Assembly (NCBI GenBank): GCA_963727765.1
Contig: CAVSGZ010000013.1
Location: 372,001-436,000 of the forward strand
DNA from: FEN-299 sp963727765
GTDB lineage: Bacteria > Acidobacteriota > Vicinamibacteria > Vicinamibacterales > Fen-181
Direction: 5' to 3'
DNA length: 64,000 nucleotides
A program made the translations under genes and the position numbers. The first letter of the stretch is position 1; every line of letters begins with the position of its first letter. Below are positions 34,572-45,872 of this stretch, one piece after another. The notes under the pieces were generated by a model that searched no databases, had not been told where the DNA came from, and saw only the letters and a list, made by a program, of their open reading frames with translations.

Positions 34572-35848
34572 CAGCCGAACATCTCCCTGACGCGGGCGAG
34601 CGCGTCGACGAGCCGGTCCACGTCTTCGTGGGTGTTGTAGAAGGCGAACGAGGCGCGGGCGGTGGCCGCCACGCCGAGGCGGCGCATCAGGGGCTGACAG
34701 CAGTGATGGCCGGTGCGGATGGCCACCCCTTCGCCGTCGAGCACGGTGCCGATGTCGTGCGGATGCGCGCCCGACATCACGAAGGAGACGATGCCAGCCT
34801 TCTCCCTCGCCCGACCGAACACCGTCACGTCGTGGGACTCGGACAACCGCTTCTCGGCGTAGCGGGTGAGCGCCGCCTCGTGCGCCGCCGCCGCCTCGCG
34901 GTCGAGGCCTTCCAGGTACTCGATGGCCGCGGCGAGGCCGACCGCGCCGGCGATGTCCGGCGTCCCGGCCTCGAACTTCGCGGGCAGCGTGTTGTAGCGG
35001 ACCTCTTCGAGCGTCACCGAGCTGATCATGTCGCCGCCCCCCTGCCAGGGCGGCATCCGGTCCATCACGGAGGCCTTGCCGTAGAGCACGCCGATCCCGG
35101 TCGGACCGAACAGCTTGTGGCCCGAGAAGGCATAGAAGTCACAGTCGATCGCCCGCACGTCGACCTTTACGTGCGGCACGGCCTGCGCCCCGTCGAGCAG
35201 CACTGGGATTCCGCGCGCGTGGGCAAGGCCGACGATGTCGGCCACGGGATTGACCGTGCCGAGGGCGTTCGACACGTGGCCGATCGCCACCAGCCGCGTG
35301 CGGTCCGACAGCAGGCGTTCGTACTCGTCGAGGCGCAGTTCGCCGGCGTCGGTCATCGGGACCACTCGCAGCGCCGCGCCCGTGGCGTCGCAGGCCATCT
35401 TCCACGGCACGAAGTTGGAGTGATGCTCGAGGATGGACACCACGATTTCGTCGCCCGGCCCGAGCAGCGGCCGCGCGTAGGCCTGGGCCACGAGGTTGAT
35501 GGCTTCCGTCGTGCCCCTGACGAACACAATCTCGCGCGCTTCGGCCGCGTTCAGGAACCGCTGCACGCAGACGCGGGCGCCCTCGTAAGCCGCCGTGGCC
35601 CGCTCGCTGAGGGTGTGGACGCCGCGATGAATGTTGGCGTTGTCGGTCAGGTAGTACTGCGTGACGGCGTCGATGACCGCGCGCGGCTTCTGGGACGTCG
35701 CCGCGTTGTCGAGGTAGACGAGCGGGTGGCCATGGATGTTCTGCTGCAGGATCGGGAAGTCGCCGCGGATCTTGGCCACGTCGAACGGCTGCCGCGCCTC
35801 GGCCGCCGCCAGAAGCGGTGCCCGCGCCGCGCCTGCCCCCGCTCTCAT
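34571..35848 (-). CDS. sufS: SufS cysteine desulfurase
   Basis: 425 residues from the ATG at 35848, which overlaps the sufD stop as ATGA. PLP lysine in AFSGHKLFGPTG; the phosphate-binding and His region is EHHSNFVPW; the active Cys is in IRTGHHCCQPLM (two consecutive Cys, the first or second being the persulfide carrier). DNAATSQKP near residue 45 is typical. It releases sulfur from cysteine for SufU/SufBCD. A ~28-residue N-terminal extension is Ala-rich and not conserved-looking. Confidence 0.95.
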   Translation of the reverse strand: MRAGAGAARAPLLAAAEARQPFDVAKIRGDFPILQQNIHGHPLVYLDNAATSQKPRAVIDAVTQYYLTDNANIHRGVHTLSERATAAYEGARVCVQRFLNAAEAREIVFVRGTTEAINLVAQAYARPLLGPGDEIVVSILEHHSNFVPWKMACDATGAALRVVPMTDAGELRLDEYERLLSDRTRLVAIGHVSNALGTVNPVADIVGLAHARGIPVLLDGAQAVPHVKVDVRAIDCDFYAFSGHKLFGPTGIGVLYGKASVMDRMPPWQGGGDMISSVTLEEVRYNTLPAKFEAGTPDIAGAVGLAAAIEYLEGLDREAAAAHEAALTRYAEKRLSESHDVTVFGRAREKAGIVSFVMSGAHPHDIGTVLDGEGVAIRTGHHCCQPLMRRLGVAATARASFAFYNTHEDVDRLVDALARVREMFG

Positions 35849-37170
35849 GCCGCCCTTTCCGTCACCGGCGCACCGGCGAGTCTGTCGGCCAGCAGCCGCT
35901 CGGCCTCCGCCCGGACCGGGTCGAGGCCGATCCGCCCGGTGACGTCGGCCGCGAAGGCGCGGATGAGCATCCCGCGCGCCTCGTCGAGGCCGATGCCGCG
36001 CGCGCGGAGGAAGAACAAGGCGTCCGCGTTCAACTGGCCGACGGTGGCGCCGTGCGTGCATTTCACGTCGTTGGCGAAGATCTCGAGCTGCGGCTTCGTG
36101 TTCACCTGCGCATCGTCGGAGAGGAGCAGCGTCTTGTTGGTCTGCTTCGCGTCCGTCTTCTGCGCATCCGGCCTGACCCGCACGCGTCCGTTGAACACGC
36201 CCCTCGCGCGGCCGCCGAGAATCCCCTTGTAGAGCTCCCGGCTCGTGCCGTGCGGCATGGCGTGATCGATCTCGGTGTGGTTGTCGATCAGCTGGACGCC
36301 GCCCCCGAAGTAGAAGCCGTTCAGCGTGCAGTCGGCGCCTTCACCGCCGAGCACGGCGACCGCGTCGGTCCGCGCGATCAGGCCGCCGATCGCCACAGCG
36401 TGGGCCGACAGGCGGCTCGCGCGGCCGAGGTCGTACTGCGTGTGCCCGATGTGAAAGGCCGACTCCGCTTCGCGCTGGATCCGATAGTGCTCGAGACCGG
36501 CGCCCTCGCCGATGACGAACTCGGCCACCGCATTGGTGAAGCCCAGCGCAGGTCCGAGACTCGCGAAGGTCTCGACGACGCGCGCCTGGCTGTTGCGGCC
36601 GAGCACGGCCAGCACCCGCGGGTGCGACGCCGCGGGCGCGGGCGTGCGCGTCGAGAGAAACAGCACCTGGACGGCCGTGTCGACGACCGCGCCGTCTGCC
36701 ACGGTAATGAGGGCGCCGTCCTCGAACGACGCGGTGTTGAGGGCCGTGAAGGCGCGCCCGTCAAGGCGCGCATGGCGGCCCAGCCAGGGCTCGATGGCCG
36801 CGGGGCGGTCAATCATCGCGTCGGCCAGCGACGAGAACGTCAGGCCGGGAGTCGCCGCGCCGGGGGTGGAGAGCCGCGGCGCGAACCGCCCGTTGACGAA
36901 GACCAGCACCGGGCCGATGAGGCCGGCGACGACGAACCTCTCGACGTCGGCGCGCGGGACAGCCACCGCCGGAGCCGACGCGAACGTCGTGTCGGCGATC
37001 GGCGCCACGCTTGTGACCCGCCACTCCTCGTCTCTCGTCGTCGGGAACCCCTCGCGCCGGAAGACGCCGATGGCCGACTCTCGGAGTGCCCGGAGCCAGG
37101 CGGGTTCGTTCGAGCGCGCGTCCTGCGCCCGGTCCAGCATCGAAAGGGAGGTGCTCGCCTTGGTCGCCAT
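35845..37170 (-). CDS. sufD: SufD Fe-S assembly subunit
   Basis: 441 residues from the ATG at 37170. N-terminal helical part with FPTTRDEEWRVTSVAPI, the usual SufD entry, then the beta-helix core. DCTLNGFYFGGGVQLIDNHT and CTHGATVGQLNADALFFLRARG (split by a few residues) are SufB/D family motifs, with the His of the cluster-assembly site in KCTHGATVG. It partners SufB and SufC in the scaffold complex. It is separated from sufC by 97 bases that hold two REP-like hairpins. Confidence 0.93.
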   Translation of the reverse strand: MATKASTSLSMLDRAQDARSNEPAWLRALRESAIGVFRREGFPTTRDEEWRVTSVAPIADTTFASAPAVAVPRADVERFVVAGLIGPVLVFVNGRFAPRLSTPGAATPGLTFSSLADAMIDRPAAIEPWLGRHARLDGRAFTALNTASFEDGALITVADGAVVDTAVQVLFLSTRTPAPAASHPRVLAVLGRNSQARVVETFASLGPALGFTNAVAEFVIGEGAGLEHYRIQREAESAFHIGHTQYDLGRASRLSAHAVAIGGLIARTDAVAVLGGEGADCTLNGFYFGGGVQLIDNHTEIDHAMPHGTSRELYKGILGGRARGVFNGRVRVRPDAQKTDAKQTNKTLLLSDDAQVNTKPQLEIFANDVKCTHGATVGQLNADALFFLRARGIGLDEARGMLIRAFAADVTGRIGLDPVRAEAERLLADRLAGAPVTERAA

Positions 37171-37195
37171 GTGTTGAGAGTCCCCGCTACTGCCG

Positions 37196-37267
37196 GCGCA
37201 GGGCTGAAGCCCTGCGCTATCTGACGTCAGGCCTGCGCCGCCACTCAATTCCAGATAGCGCAGGCCT

Positions 37268-37280
<13 letters not shown>
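37196..37280. repeat. Two REP-like hairpins between sufC and sufD
   Basis: 37196-37217 is GCGCAGGGCT-GA-AGCCCTGCGC. 37257-37280 is AGCGCAGGCCT-TC-AGGCCTGCGCT. Both are perfect stems. The second covers the sufC stop codon and its last codons. Insertion inside the suf operon may set the sufC/sufD expression ratio. Confidence 0.75.
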
Positions 37281-38020
<740 letters not shown>

Positions 38021-38033
38021 GTCTCTCCTCGTC

Positions 38034-38061
38034 CCTGAGCCCTGAGCCTTGAGCCCTGAGC
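38034..38061. repeat. Heptamer array between sufB and sufC
   Basis: Four units: CCTGAGC, CCTGAGC, CTTGAGC, CCTGAGC. On the minus strand these read GCTCAGG, the same family as 53975-54002. Confidence 0.65.
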
Positions 38062-38066
38062 CCGCC

Positions 38067-39512
<1,446 letters not shown>

Positions 39513-39591
39513 CGGCAGTTCCCTCGAACGGCCGCCGTGGAAGACGAGCTGACCGGGATTGGGGGCCGGCTCCCGGTCAGCCTGCTTATAC

Positions 39592-39616
39592 GACCGTTAT
39601 GGTCTCCAATATAGCA
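39592..39616 (-). promoter_or_regulatory. suf promoter with GAC-N7-GTC operator
   Basis: On the minus strand TGCTATATT (39608-39616 reversed) is an extended -10 box, followed directly by GACCATAACGGTC (39592-39604). The palindrome would cover the transcription start, a repressor position. It shares GAGACC and CGGTC and spacing with the rubrerythrin site at 28036-28048. Confidence 0.55.
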
Positions 39617-39681
39617 CAATACAGGACTACAACAGTCCGTTATTTGAAAATGCCAGGGAAACTGGCGTTCGGCCGGCGATC

Positions 39682-39762
39682 GGCGGGGCTAGAGCCCCGC
39701 CCTACATGCGGTCCGCCCGGGCGTGACCGCCGTTGTACGTAGGCCGGCCCTTCAGGGCCGGC
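39682..39762. repeat. Two REP-like hairpins upstream of the M20 gene
   Basis: 39682-39701 is GGCGGGGCT-AG-AGCCCCGCC. 39743-39762 is GCCGGCCC-TTCA-GGGCCGGC. Both are perfect stems; the text around them (CTACATG, GTAGGCC) recurs at other hairpins. Confidence 0.6.
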
Positions 39763-39784
39763 GCGAGGCGTCGCTCGGGAACGC

Positions 39785-39790
39785 TATAAT
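39785..39790 (+). promoter_or_regulatory. -10 box TATAAT, leaderless start
   Basis: Perfect TATAAT 7 bases before the ATG at 39798; no Shine-Dalgarno sequence and no clear -35 box. Confidence 0.5.
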
Positions 39791-39797
39791 CGCCGCG

Positions 39798-41231
39798 ATG
39801 CGTCACACTCTTCGCACTCATCCTCCTGTCCTTCCGTTCATGCTCGCGACCATCGCCTCGGTCGCCGCGCTCACGGCGATCCTCGCCGGCCAGGCGGCGT
39901 TCACGCCCCCGCCCGCGCCGGTCGGCGTGAACACCCTCGCGCGCGACATCTACCGCGAGCTGATCGAGATCAACAGCACCGAGTCCTCCGGTGGATCGAC
40001 CAAGGCGGCCGAGGCCATGGCCGCCCGCCTCCTCGCCGGCGGCTTCGCGCCGGCAGACGTGCAGGTGCTCGGGCCGAACCCTCGAAAGCAGAACCTCGTC
40101 GCCCGCTACCGCGGCACCGGCTCCGCGCGGCCGCTCCTCCTGCTGGGCCATCTCGACGTGGTCGAGGCGCGGCGGGAGGACTGGTCGCTCGACCCGTTCA
40201 CCTTCGTCGAGCGCGACGGCTACTTCTACGGGCGCGGCACTTCCGACATGAAGGACATGGACGCCGCGTGGGTGGCAAACCTGCTCGAACTGAAGCGGCA
40301 GGGGTACCGGCCGAACCGCGACATCATCCTCGCGCTGACGGCCGACGAGGAAAGTGGCGACTCGAACGGCGCCGAGTGGCTGCTGCGGACGCACCGCGAG
40401 CTGGTGGACGCCGAACTGGCGCTCAACGAGGGCGGCGGAGGGCAGATCAAGGACGGGCGCTACGTCTCCTACAGCGTGCAAGCGGCCGAGAAGGTCTATC
40501 AGAGCTTCTCGCTCGAGGTGCACAACAAGGGAGGCCACAGCTCGCTGCCCACCAAGGACAACGCCATCTACCATCTCGCCGCCGGCCTGACGCGGCTGTC
40601 GGCGTTTGACTTCCCCGTCCGCCTCAACGAGGTCACGCGCACCTTCTTCGATCGGATGTCGCGCGTCGAGCGGGGCGACGTCGCTCGCGACATGCGCGCC
40701 GTTGCCGCCACGCCGCCCGACGCCGCCGCGGCCGGCCGCCTGGCGCAGACGACCCATCTCAATGCGCTCATGCGAACCACGTGCGTCCCGACGATGCTGC
40801 AAGGGGGCCACGCCGAGAACGCGCTCCCGCAGCTCGCGCGCGCGGTCATCAACTGCCGCATGCTGCCCGACGACACGACCGAGAACGTGATGCAGACACT
40901 CGTCCGCGAGGTCGCCGACAGCGAGATCGTCATCACGCCGGTGGCCCAGGCCCGACCGGGACCCGCCTCGCCGCTCTCTCCGGCATTGATGCGCGCCCTC
41001 GACCAGGTCGCGTCGGAGATGTGGCCCGGCGTCCCGGTCGTGCCGGTGATGGGCACCGGCGCCACCGACGGCAAGTGGTTCCGCATGGCCGGCACCGCCA
41101 CCTACGGGCTCGGGGCCTTCGAGAACGTGGACGACATCCGGGCGCACGGCCGTGACGAGCGGATGGGCGTCCGCCAGTTCTACGAGGAGAGGGAGTTTCT
41201 CTATCGCTTGATTCGGGCGCTGACAGAGTAG
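39798..41231 (+). CDS. M20/M25/M40 family metallopeptidase, secreted
   Basis: 477 residues from the ATG at 39798. Signal peptide PFMLATIASVAALTAILAG. Di-zinc site residues: LLLGHLDVVEA (His, Asp), GRGTSDMKDMDAAW (bridging Asp), ADEESGDSNGAEW (catalytic and metal Glu), NCRMLPDDT, and the late His in RAHGRDERMG. The lid/dimerisation domain lies at ~190-330. It is probably a periplasmic carboxypeptidase or dipeptidase for N-terminal peptides. The longer in-frame extension upstream overlaps a REP-like hairpin and is not used. Confidence 0.92.
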   Translation: MRHTLRTHPPVLPFMLATIASVAALTAILAGQAAFTPPPAPVGVNTLARDIYRELIEINSTESSGGSTKAAEAMAARLLAGGFAPADVQVLGPNPRKQNLVARYRGTGSARPLLLLGHLDVVEARREDWSLDPFTFVERDGYFYGRGTSDMKDMDAAWVANLLELKRQGYRPNRDIILALTADEESGDSNGAEWLLRTHRELVDAELALNEGGGGQIKDGRYVSYSVQAAEKVYQSFSLEVHNKGGHSSLPTKDNAIYHLAAGLTRLSAFDFPVRLNEVTRTFFDRMSRVERGDVARDMRAVAATPPDAAAAGRLAQTTHLNALMRTTCVPTMLQGGHAENALPQLARAVINCRMLPDDTTENVMQTLVREVADSEIVITPVAQARPGPASPLSPALMRALDQVASEMWPGVPVVPVMGTGATDGKWFRMAGTATYGLGAFENVDDIRAHGRDERMGVRQFYEEREFLYRLIRALTE

Positions 41232-41252
41232 GCCGGCCCTACTTACGACACC

Positions 41253-42854
41253 ATGTCATATCGCGCCATCGCTCGTCCGCCGCGCGGCCTGATGGCCGCC
41301 CCACCGGTCCAGGCCGATCCGGCGGTTGTTGCGTCGTTTCTCGACGACGCGGCGCACTTTCCGGGCGGACGTGCCGACGGAATCGTCTTCCCGCGGTCCG
41401 AGGCGGAGGTGGCTGCCGTCCTTCGTGAGCATCGAGTGGTGCTGCCCATCGGCGCGCAGTCGTCGGTGACCGGCGGCGCCACGCCTCGCGGCGGCATCGT
41501 CCTCAGCACGGCGAAGATGGCGTCGATCGTCGAGGTCACAGACACCTTCGCCAGGGTGCAGCCCGGGCTGCCCATCGTCACGCTCAAGCAGGCGCTCGCG
41601 GCCGAGCGGCGATATTACCCCCCGGCGCCCACCTATGACGGCGCGTTCGTCGGCGGCACCATCTCGACCAATGCCTCGGGCGCCGCGACGTTCAAGTACG
41701 GCAGCACGAGGGACTGGGTGCGCGCGTTGACGGTGGCCCTGGCCTGCGGCGACGTGCTCGAACTCGAGCGGGGCCGGGTGCGCGCGCATCCAGACGGCTT
41801 CTTCGAGATCGAGACGTCGGCCGGCGTGATCCGTGTGCCCGTGCCGACCTACCGGATGCCCGACGTGCCAAAACGGTCGGCGGGGTATTTCGCGGCGCCC
41901 GGGATGGACCTGATCGATCTCTTCATCGGCGCCGAGGGCACGCTGGGCGTCGTGGTCGAGGCCACGCTGGGGATCGTGGCCCCCGCGCCGGCCGTGTGCC
42001 TGGCGCTCGTCCCGTTCGAGGACGAGACGCAGGCGCTGGCCGTGGTCGCCGATCTGCGCGAGAGGTCCAGGCGCACATGGCGCGAGCGGGATCCCAGCGG
42101 CCTCGACGTGTCAGCCATCGAGATGCTCGATCGCCGCTGCCTCGCCATGCTGCATGAGGACGGGAGCGACGCAAAGCACGGCGTCTCCCTGCCGCCCAAC
42201 ACCGACATCGCGCTGCTCGTCCAGATCGAGCTCGCGGCAGGAACGACTGGCGAGGAGGCCTACGGGCAGGTTGCGGAGGCCCTGGAGCGCGGCGGAGACG
42301 CGACGCCGCTCGGACTCTTCTGCCGCCTGCTCGATGAAGCGGACGCGCTCGATCATGTGGACGTGGCCGTGCCCGGCGACCAGGCCCGCTCGCAGCAGTT
42401 CTTCGACTTCCGCGAGTCGGCGCCTGAGGCGGTCAAGCAGCGCGTGGCCCTCGCCAAGCAGGACGTAGACCCGGGCATCCAGAAGACGGCGGCCGACATG
42501 ATCGTGCCCTTCGACCGGTTCGGCGAAATGATGGCGATCTACCGGCGTGGCTACGAGCGGCGCGGCTTGCCCTACGCCATCTGGGGGCACGTGTCGGACG
42601 GCAACGTCCACCCGAACGTGATCCCGCGGACGCTCGCAGACGTCCAGGCTGGCCAGGAGGCGATCCTGGAGTTTGGCCGGGAGGTGGTCGCCCGCGGCGG
42701 ATCGCCCCTCTCCGAGCACGGCGTGGGCCGCAGCCCGGTCAAGCAGGCGCTGCTACGGCACTTGTACGGCGACCGGGGCATCGAGGAGATGCGCGCCGTC
42801 AAACGCGCCCTCGATCCGGATGGGAAGCTCGCACCCGGCGTCATCTTTCCGTAG
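41253..42854 (+). CDS. FAD-binding oxidase, GlcD/D-lactate dehydrogenase-like
   Basis: 533 residues; the start could instead be the in-frame ATG at 41292. The PCMH-type FAD domain includes PIGAQSSVTGGATPRGG and TYDGAFVGGTISTNASGA. The C-terminal cap has IWGHVSDGNVHPNVIP (metal/flavin His pair) and LSEHGVGRSPVKQ. This is the glycolate oxidase GlcD/D-lactate dehydrogenase (cytochrome) group, which passes electrons from 2-hydroxyacids to quinone or cytochrome. The exact acid is unknown. It follows the M20 gene by 21 bases, perhaps cotranscribed. Confidence 0.88.
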   Translation: MSYRAIARPPRGLMAAPPVQADPAVVASFLDDAAHFPGGRADGIVFPRSEAEVAAVLREHRVVLPIGAQSSVTGGATPRGGIVLSTAKMASIVEVTDTFARVQPGLPIVTLKQALAAERRYYPPAPTYDGAFVGGTISTNASGAATFKYGSTRDWVRALTVALACGDVLELERGRVRAHPDGFFEIETSAGVIRVPVPTYRMPDVPKRSAGYFAAPGMDLIDLFIGAEGTLGVVVEATLGIVAPAPAVCLALVPFEDETQALAVVADLRERSRRTWRERDPSGLDVSAIEMLDRRCLAMLHEDGSDAKHGVSLPPNTDIALLVQIELAAGTTGEEAYGQVAEALERGGDATPLGLFCRLLDEADALDHVDVAVPGDQARSQQFFDFRESAPEAVKQRVALAKQDVDPGIQKTAADMIVPFDRFGEMMAIYRRGYERRGLPYAIWGHVSDGNVHPNVIPRTLADVQAGQEAILEFGREVVARGGSPLSEHGVGRSPVKQALLRHLYGDRGIEEMRAVKRALDPDGKLAPGVIFP

Positions 42855-42935
42855 GGGTCGGAGCGGTTTTCGCGGTAGGCGTCTGTCTCGGCGACAGTAC
42901 CGTAATCAGGGGGAGGATGGGCTCCCGCCTTTCTA

Positions 42936-42964
42936 TTGACGCACGGATGAGCCGCCGATATGAT
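42936..42964 (+). promoter_or_regulatory. Strong sigma70-type promoter
   Basis: -35 TTGACG (42936-42941), 17-bp spacer, -10 TATGAT (42959-42964). Predicted start near 42971 leaves a ~72-base leader before the ATG at 43043. A weak GGGAG/CTCCC stem with a T-rich tail just upstream (about 42911-42938) may end the preceding transcript. Confidence 0.7.
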
Positions 42965-43042
42965 GTGCCAACCTTGTCCGTGGCGGGAGACGGACATACT
43001 GGCGCTTCGATGATGTGAATCTCCCATCTTGGAGGTCGGCAC

Positions 43043-43564
43043 ATGCGAAAGATTTCGCTCGGACGGGTTCTGGCAATCGTCGCCCTGACGCTGCTCGTGG
43101 CGGGTCCGGCGTTCGCGCAGGAAACCCAGCAGGTGGTGGCGGGCGGATGGGCTCCGACCGTGCAGTTCGGAAACGGGTCCAGTTCGACGTACGGCAAGGT
43201 CTTCTTCGGCAACCTTGGTATTCCTGTCGCGTCGAAGTTCCAGATCGTCGTCGATTTGACCTACCTCCACCTCTCCGGCCAGCCCGCCTTCGACGGCGGC
43301 TTCGGGATGCTCGGGCTTCGCTTCCCGCTTCCCTCCGGCAGCAAGTCGATCTACCCGTTCGTCGAGGGTTTGGGCGGGGTGGGCTACGTGAGCTTGGGCG
43401 ACAACACCTTGTACCTGTTCAGCCTCGGCGCCGGCGCCGATTTCAAGACGTCGGCTCCCGTGGCGTTCCGGCTCCAGGTCAACTACATCAGGACCCAGGC
43501 GGCCAACGGCAGCGGCGGCGGCAACGAGATCCGGTTCGGCATCGGCATCTCGAACAAGAAGTAG
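43043..43564 (+). CDS. Small outer-membrane beta-barrel-like protein
   Basis: 173 residues. Clear signal peptide (GRVLAIVALTLLVAGPAFAQ). The mature part alternates hydrophobic and polar residues in 6-8 short beta strands (e.g. FQIVVDLTYLHLSG, YPFVEGLGGVGYVSLG, FRLQVNYIRT), ending NEIRFGIGISNKK. This fits a small OmpA-/OmpW-like barrel without a known function. GGAGG precedes the ATG by 8 bases. The gene has its own consensus-like promoter and a GC hairpin after the stop, so it is probably well expressed as a single unit. Confidence 0.7.
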   Translation: MRKISLGRVLAIVALTLLVAGPAFAQETQQVVAGGWAPTVQFGNGSSSTYGKVFFGNLGIPVASKFQIVVDLTYLHLSGQPAFDGGFGMLGLRFPLPSGSKSIYPFVEGLGGVGYVSLGDNTLYLFSLGAGADFKTSAPVAFRLQVNYIRTQAANGSGGGNEIRFGIGISNKK

Positions 43565-43575
43565 CGGGCGACGCA

Positions 43576-43611
43576 CCCCCGCCCCAGGGTTTTGGCCCGT
43601 TCGGGCGGGGG
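43576..43611 (+). terminator. GC-rich stem-loop after the barrel gene
   Basis: CCCCCGCCC pairs with GGGCGGGGG across an 18-base loop, starting 12 bases after the stop. No T run follows, so termination strength is uncertain. Confidence 0.5.
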
Positions 43612-43680
43612 ACGTCGAGTATAGAGGACAGACATCGTCAGGGCCCCTCGCGGCGGGTGTCTTGGAGATGGCAGAATCGG

Positions 43681-43700
43681 CGTGATCGGGTCCGATCACG
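43681..43700. repeat. Perfect 20-bp palindrome
   Basis: CGTGATCGG-GT-CCGATCACG lies between the barrel gene and the convergent CocE-type gene. It may be a bidirectional transcription end or a regulator site. Confidence 0.45.
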
Positions 43701-43838
43701 CCGAGGGCTGGTTGGCGGGCAGGGTGACGGCCACCAGCCGTTTCAAGTCGGCGGCCGCGGCCGCCGGGTTCTTCACCGCCAGCGCCGACTCCACCTCGTA
43801 ACCCACCTTCCAGCCGTATCGTGCGGAGCTTGCCACGG
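43699..43838 (-). pseudogene. Possible 3' gene remnant
   Basis: Read on the minus strand, this 140-base gap encodes a good-looking C-terminal peptide containing SARYGWKVGYEVESALAV and DLKRLVAVTLPA, with codon usage like a real gene. There is no start: the open frame enters the CocE-type gene in another frame. It could be the end of a deleted gene or an out-of-frame C-terminal extension. No family recognised. Confidence 0.3.
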
Positions 43839-45704
43839 TTACCGAACCACAACCGGAAGAACGATCTGCGACGGCAGGTCGCGCGAGACGTAGACGCGCT
43901 CGGTGGCCGTCACGAAATCGGACGGCTTTGCCTTGTAGATGCTCGGCACGAACGTCTGCGGGTTGCGGTCGATGACCGGGAACCATGTCGACTGCACCTG
44001 CACCATGATCCGGTGGCCCTTGAGGAAAACGTGGTCGTGCGACCTCAGCGGAACCTCGAATTTCGTCGGCTGGTTGGGAACGAGCGCCTGCGGGCGCTCG
44101 TAGCTGACGTTATAGCGGCCGCGCCTGACTTCCATCGCGATAGGTAGTTGGTAGCCGTTCAGCGACTTCGCATACTCCCCGGGCGGCGGCCCGGCCGCCG
44201 GCTCCCACGCGTTGGGCTGGGCGTCTTCCGGGAAGACGTCGATCAGCTTGACGACGAAGTCGCTGTCGGTGCCCGAGGTCGAGGCAAACAGGGTGGCGGC
44301 CAGTTCGCCCGTCACGGTGAGGTCGCGGCCGAGCGGCGCGCTGACCCACGTGGCCACGTCAGGGCGGTTCTCGACGAACCGCTGGTCGGCAACCTCCCAA
44401 CGGCGCCAGTCTCCCGACGGGTAGGTCGGTGAAATCGGCCGCGCGCGATAGGGAACCGGGTTGGCCGGGTCGGAGACGTACTGGACGAAGCCATCCCTGT
44501 CGCCGGGCGGGTCGAACGACAGCGAACCGTCCGCGTGCAGATACAGTTTCGTCGGCGTTGACGGCGGCGGCCAGGCCGCGTAGGTGTGCCACGTGTTCGA
44601 ACCGGTCTGGAACGTCGAGGCCTCCCACAGGATCTTCGTCCCCTCGCCGTGCAGCCAGTAGCGGAACCACGGCGCCTCGATGAGCTCGCGAAACTCGACC
44701 GCCGTGTCGTGCCCGCCGAAGGTGACGAGGCCGATGGACCGGGCCGAGGGACTGCGCCACTGTCCGTGGAACCACGGCCCGGCCACGATGACGTTGCGGT
44801 GGTTCGGATCGCTGCGCTCCGAGCGGCGGTAGATCTCCCACGGGCCCCACGGGTCCTCCTGGTCCCAGAACCCGGCCACGTTCAGGTTCGGCACGGTCGC
44901 GGCGTTCACTTGGTTCACCCACGCCTCGGCCTTCCAGAACTCGTCGTAGTCCGGGTGCTTGACGACCGAGTTCCAGAAGGGCACCTTGCCCGACAGGTAG
45001 CGGGCGTTGATGTTGGCGAGCGGACCCAGCCCCAGGTACCAGGAATAGGTGTCGTAAACGTCGAAGGCAAAGTGCGTGTTCGCGTTCGGGTCGGCCTGTT
45101 CCATCACGGCGTACTCGAACGCATAGCTCTCCCTGAGCGCGCCGTAGCGGTGAAAATCGTCGTTCATCCACTGGTCGGCCGGCGAGGCCTGCTCCGAGAT
45201 CGCCTTGAGCGCGGGGTGGGGCTGCAGCAGCGTCATGCCGGCAGTCAGCCCGTCGTACGACACGCCGTAGATGCCCACCTTGCCGTTGTTGTTCGCCACA
45301 TGCTTCACGAGCCAGTCGATCGTGTCGTAGGCGTCGGTCGTCTCGCTGGTCGCCTTCGGGTTCTTCAGATCCACCCGCGACGACAGGCCGAAGGTGCCCT
45401 CGGACTGAAATCGCCCGCGCAGGTTCTGCACCACGAAGATGTAGCCGTCGCGAACGAGCGCCTGGAGGTCCGGTTCGTCCATATAACGGGCGTCGGGCGG
45501 GACGCCGTAAGGCGTTCGGGTGAGCAGGATCGGCAGCGGCGCGGGGGCGTGCGCGGGCGCCATGATGACGGTCTCGAGGCGCACGCCGTCGCGAACGGGG
45601 ATCATCACGTGCTGGTAGGTGAAGACGGGCTCCTGGGCCACCGCGTGGAAGCCCAGCGCCGCCGCCGTTGCCATCAGCACGACCGCACGAATCAACCGCT
45701 GCAT
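43839..45704 (-). CDS. Secreted CocE/NonD family hydrolase (S15-like)
   Basis: 621 residues from the ATG at 45704 (AAGGA upstream). Signal peptide AVVLMATAAALGFHAVAQ. VPVRDGVRLETVIM opens the alpha/beta domain; QNLRGRFQSEG and the nucleophile elbow YGVSYDGLTAG are diagnostic of the CocE/X-Pro dipeptidyl peptidase S15 group. The C-terminal jelly-roll domain has ASTSGTDSDFVVKLIDVFPE. Members cleave cocaine-like esters, glutaryl amides or Xaa-Pro dipeptides, so a peptide role would fit the window's peptidase-rich character. Substrate unknown. Confidence 0.9.
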   Translation of the reverse strand: MQRLIRAVVLMATAAALGFHAVAQEPVFTYQHVMIPVRDGVRLETVIMAPAHAPAPLPILLTRTPYGVPPDARYMDEPDLQALVRDGYIFVVQNLRGRFQSEGTFGLSSRVDLKNPKATSETTDAYDTIDWLVKHVANNNGKVGIYGVSYDGLTAGMTLLQPHPALKAISEQASPADQWMNDDFHRYGALRESYAFEYAVMEQADPNANTHFAFDVYDTYSWYLGLGPLANINARYLSGKVPFWNSVVKHPDYDEFWKAEAWVNQVNAATVPNLNVAGFWDQEDPWGPWEIYRRSERSDPNHRNVIVAGPWFHGQWRSPSARSIGLVTFGGHDTAVEFRELIEAPWFRYWLHGEGTKILWEASTFQTGSNTWHTYAAWPPPSTPTKLYLHADGSLSFDPPGDRDGFVQYVSDPANPVPYRARPISPTYPSGDWRRWEVADQRFVENRPDVATWVSAPLGRDLTVTGELAATLFASTSGTDSDFVVKLIDVFPEDAQPNAWEPAAGPPPGEYAKSLNGYQLPIAMEVRRGRYNVSYERPQALVPNQPTKFEVPLRSHDHVFLKGHRIMVQVQSTWFPVIDRNPQTFVPSIYKAKPSDFVTATERVYVSRDLPSQIVLPVVVR

Positions 45705-45872
45705 CGTCAGTCCTTTCACTGCGCGTCCGACGCGGGCCCGAGGGCCGCCGCTGGTCCGGCCGCGGCGAGCAGACATTCTGCGCCCGGCGGGGTCCGGTCA
45801 GCAAGACGCGGCGGCCTGGGCGTGCGGATCGATCCCGCACGGCGTGAGGGGAGTAGACTGACTCGTGAGGTG

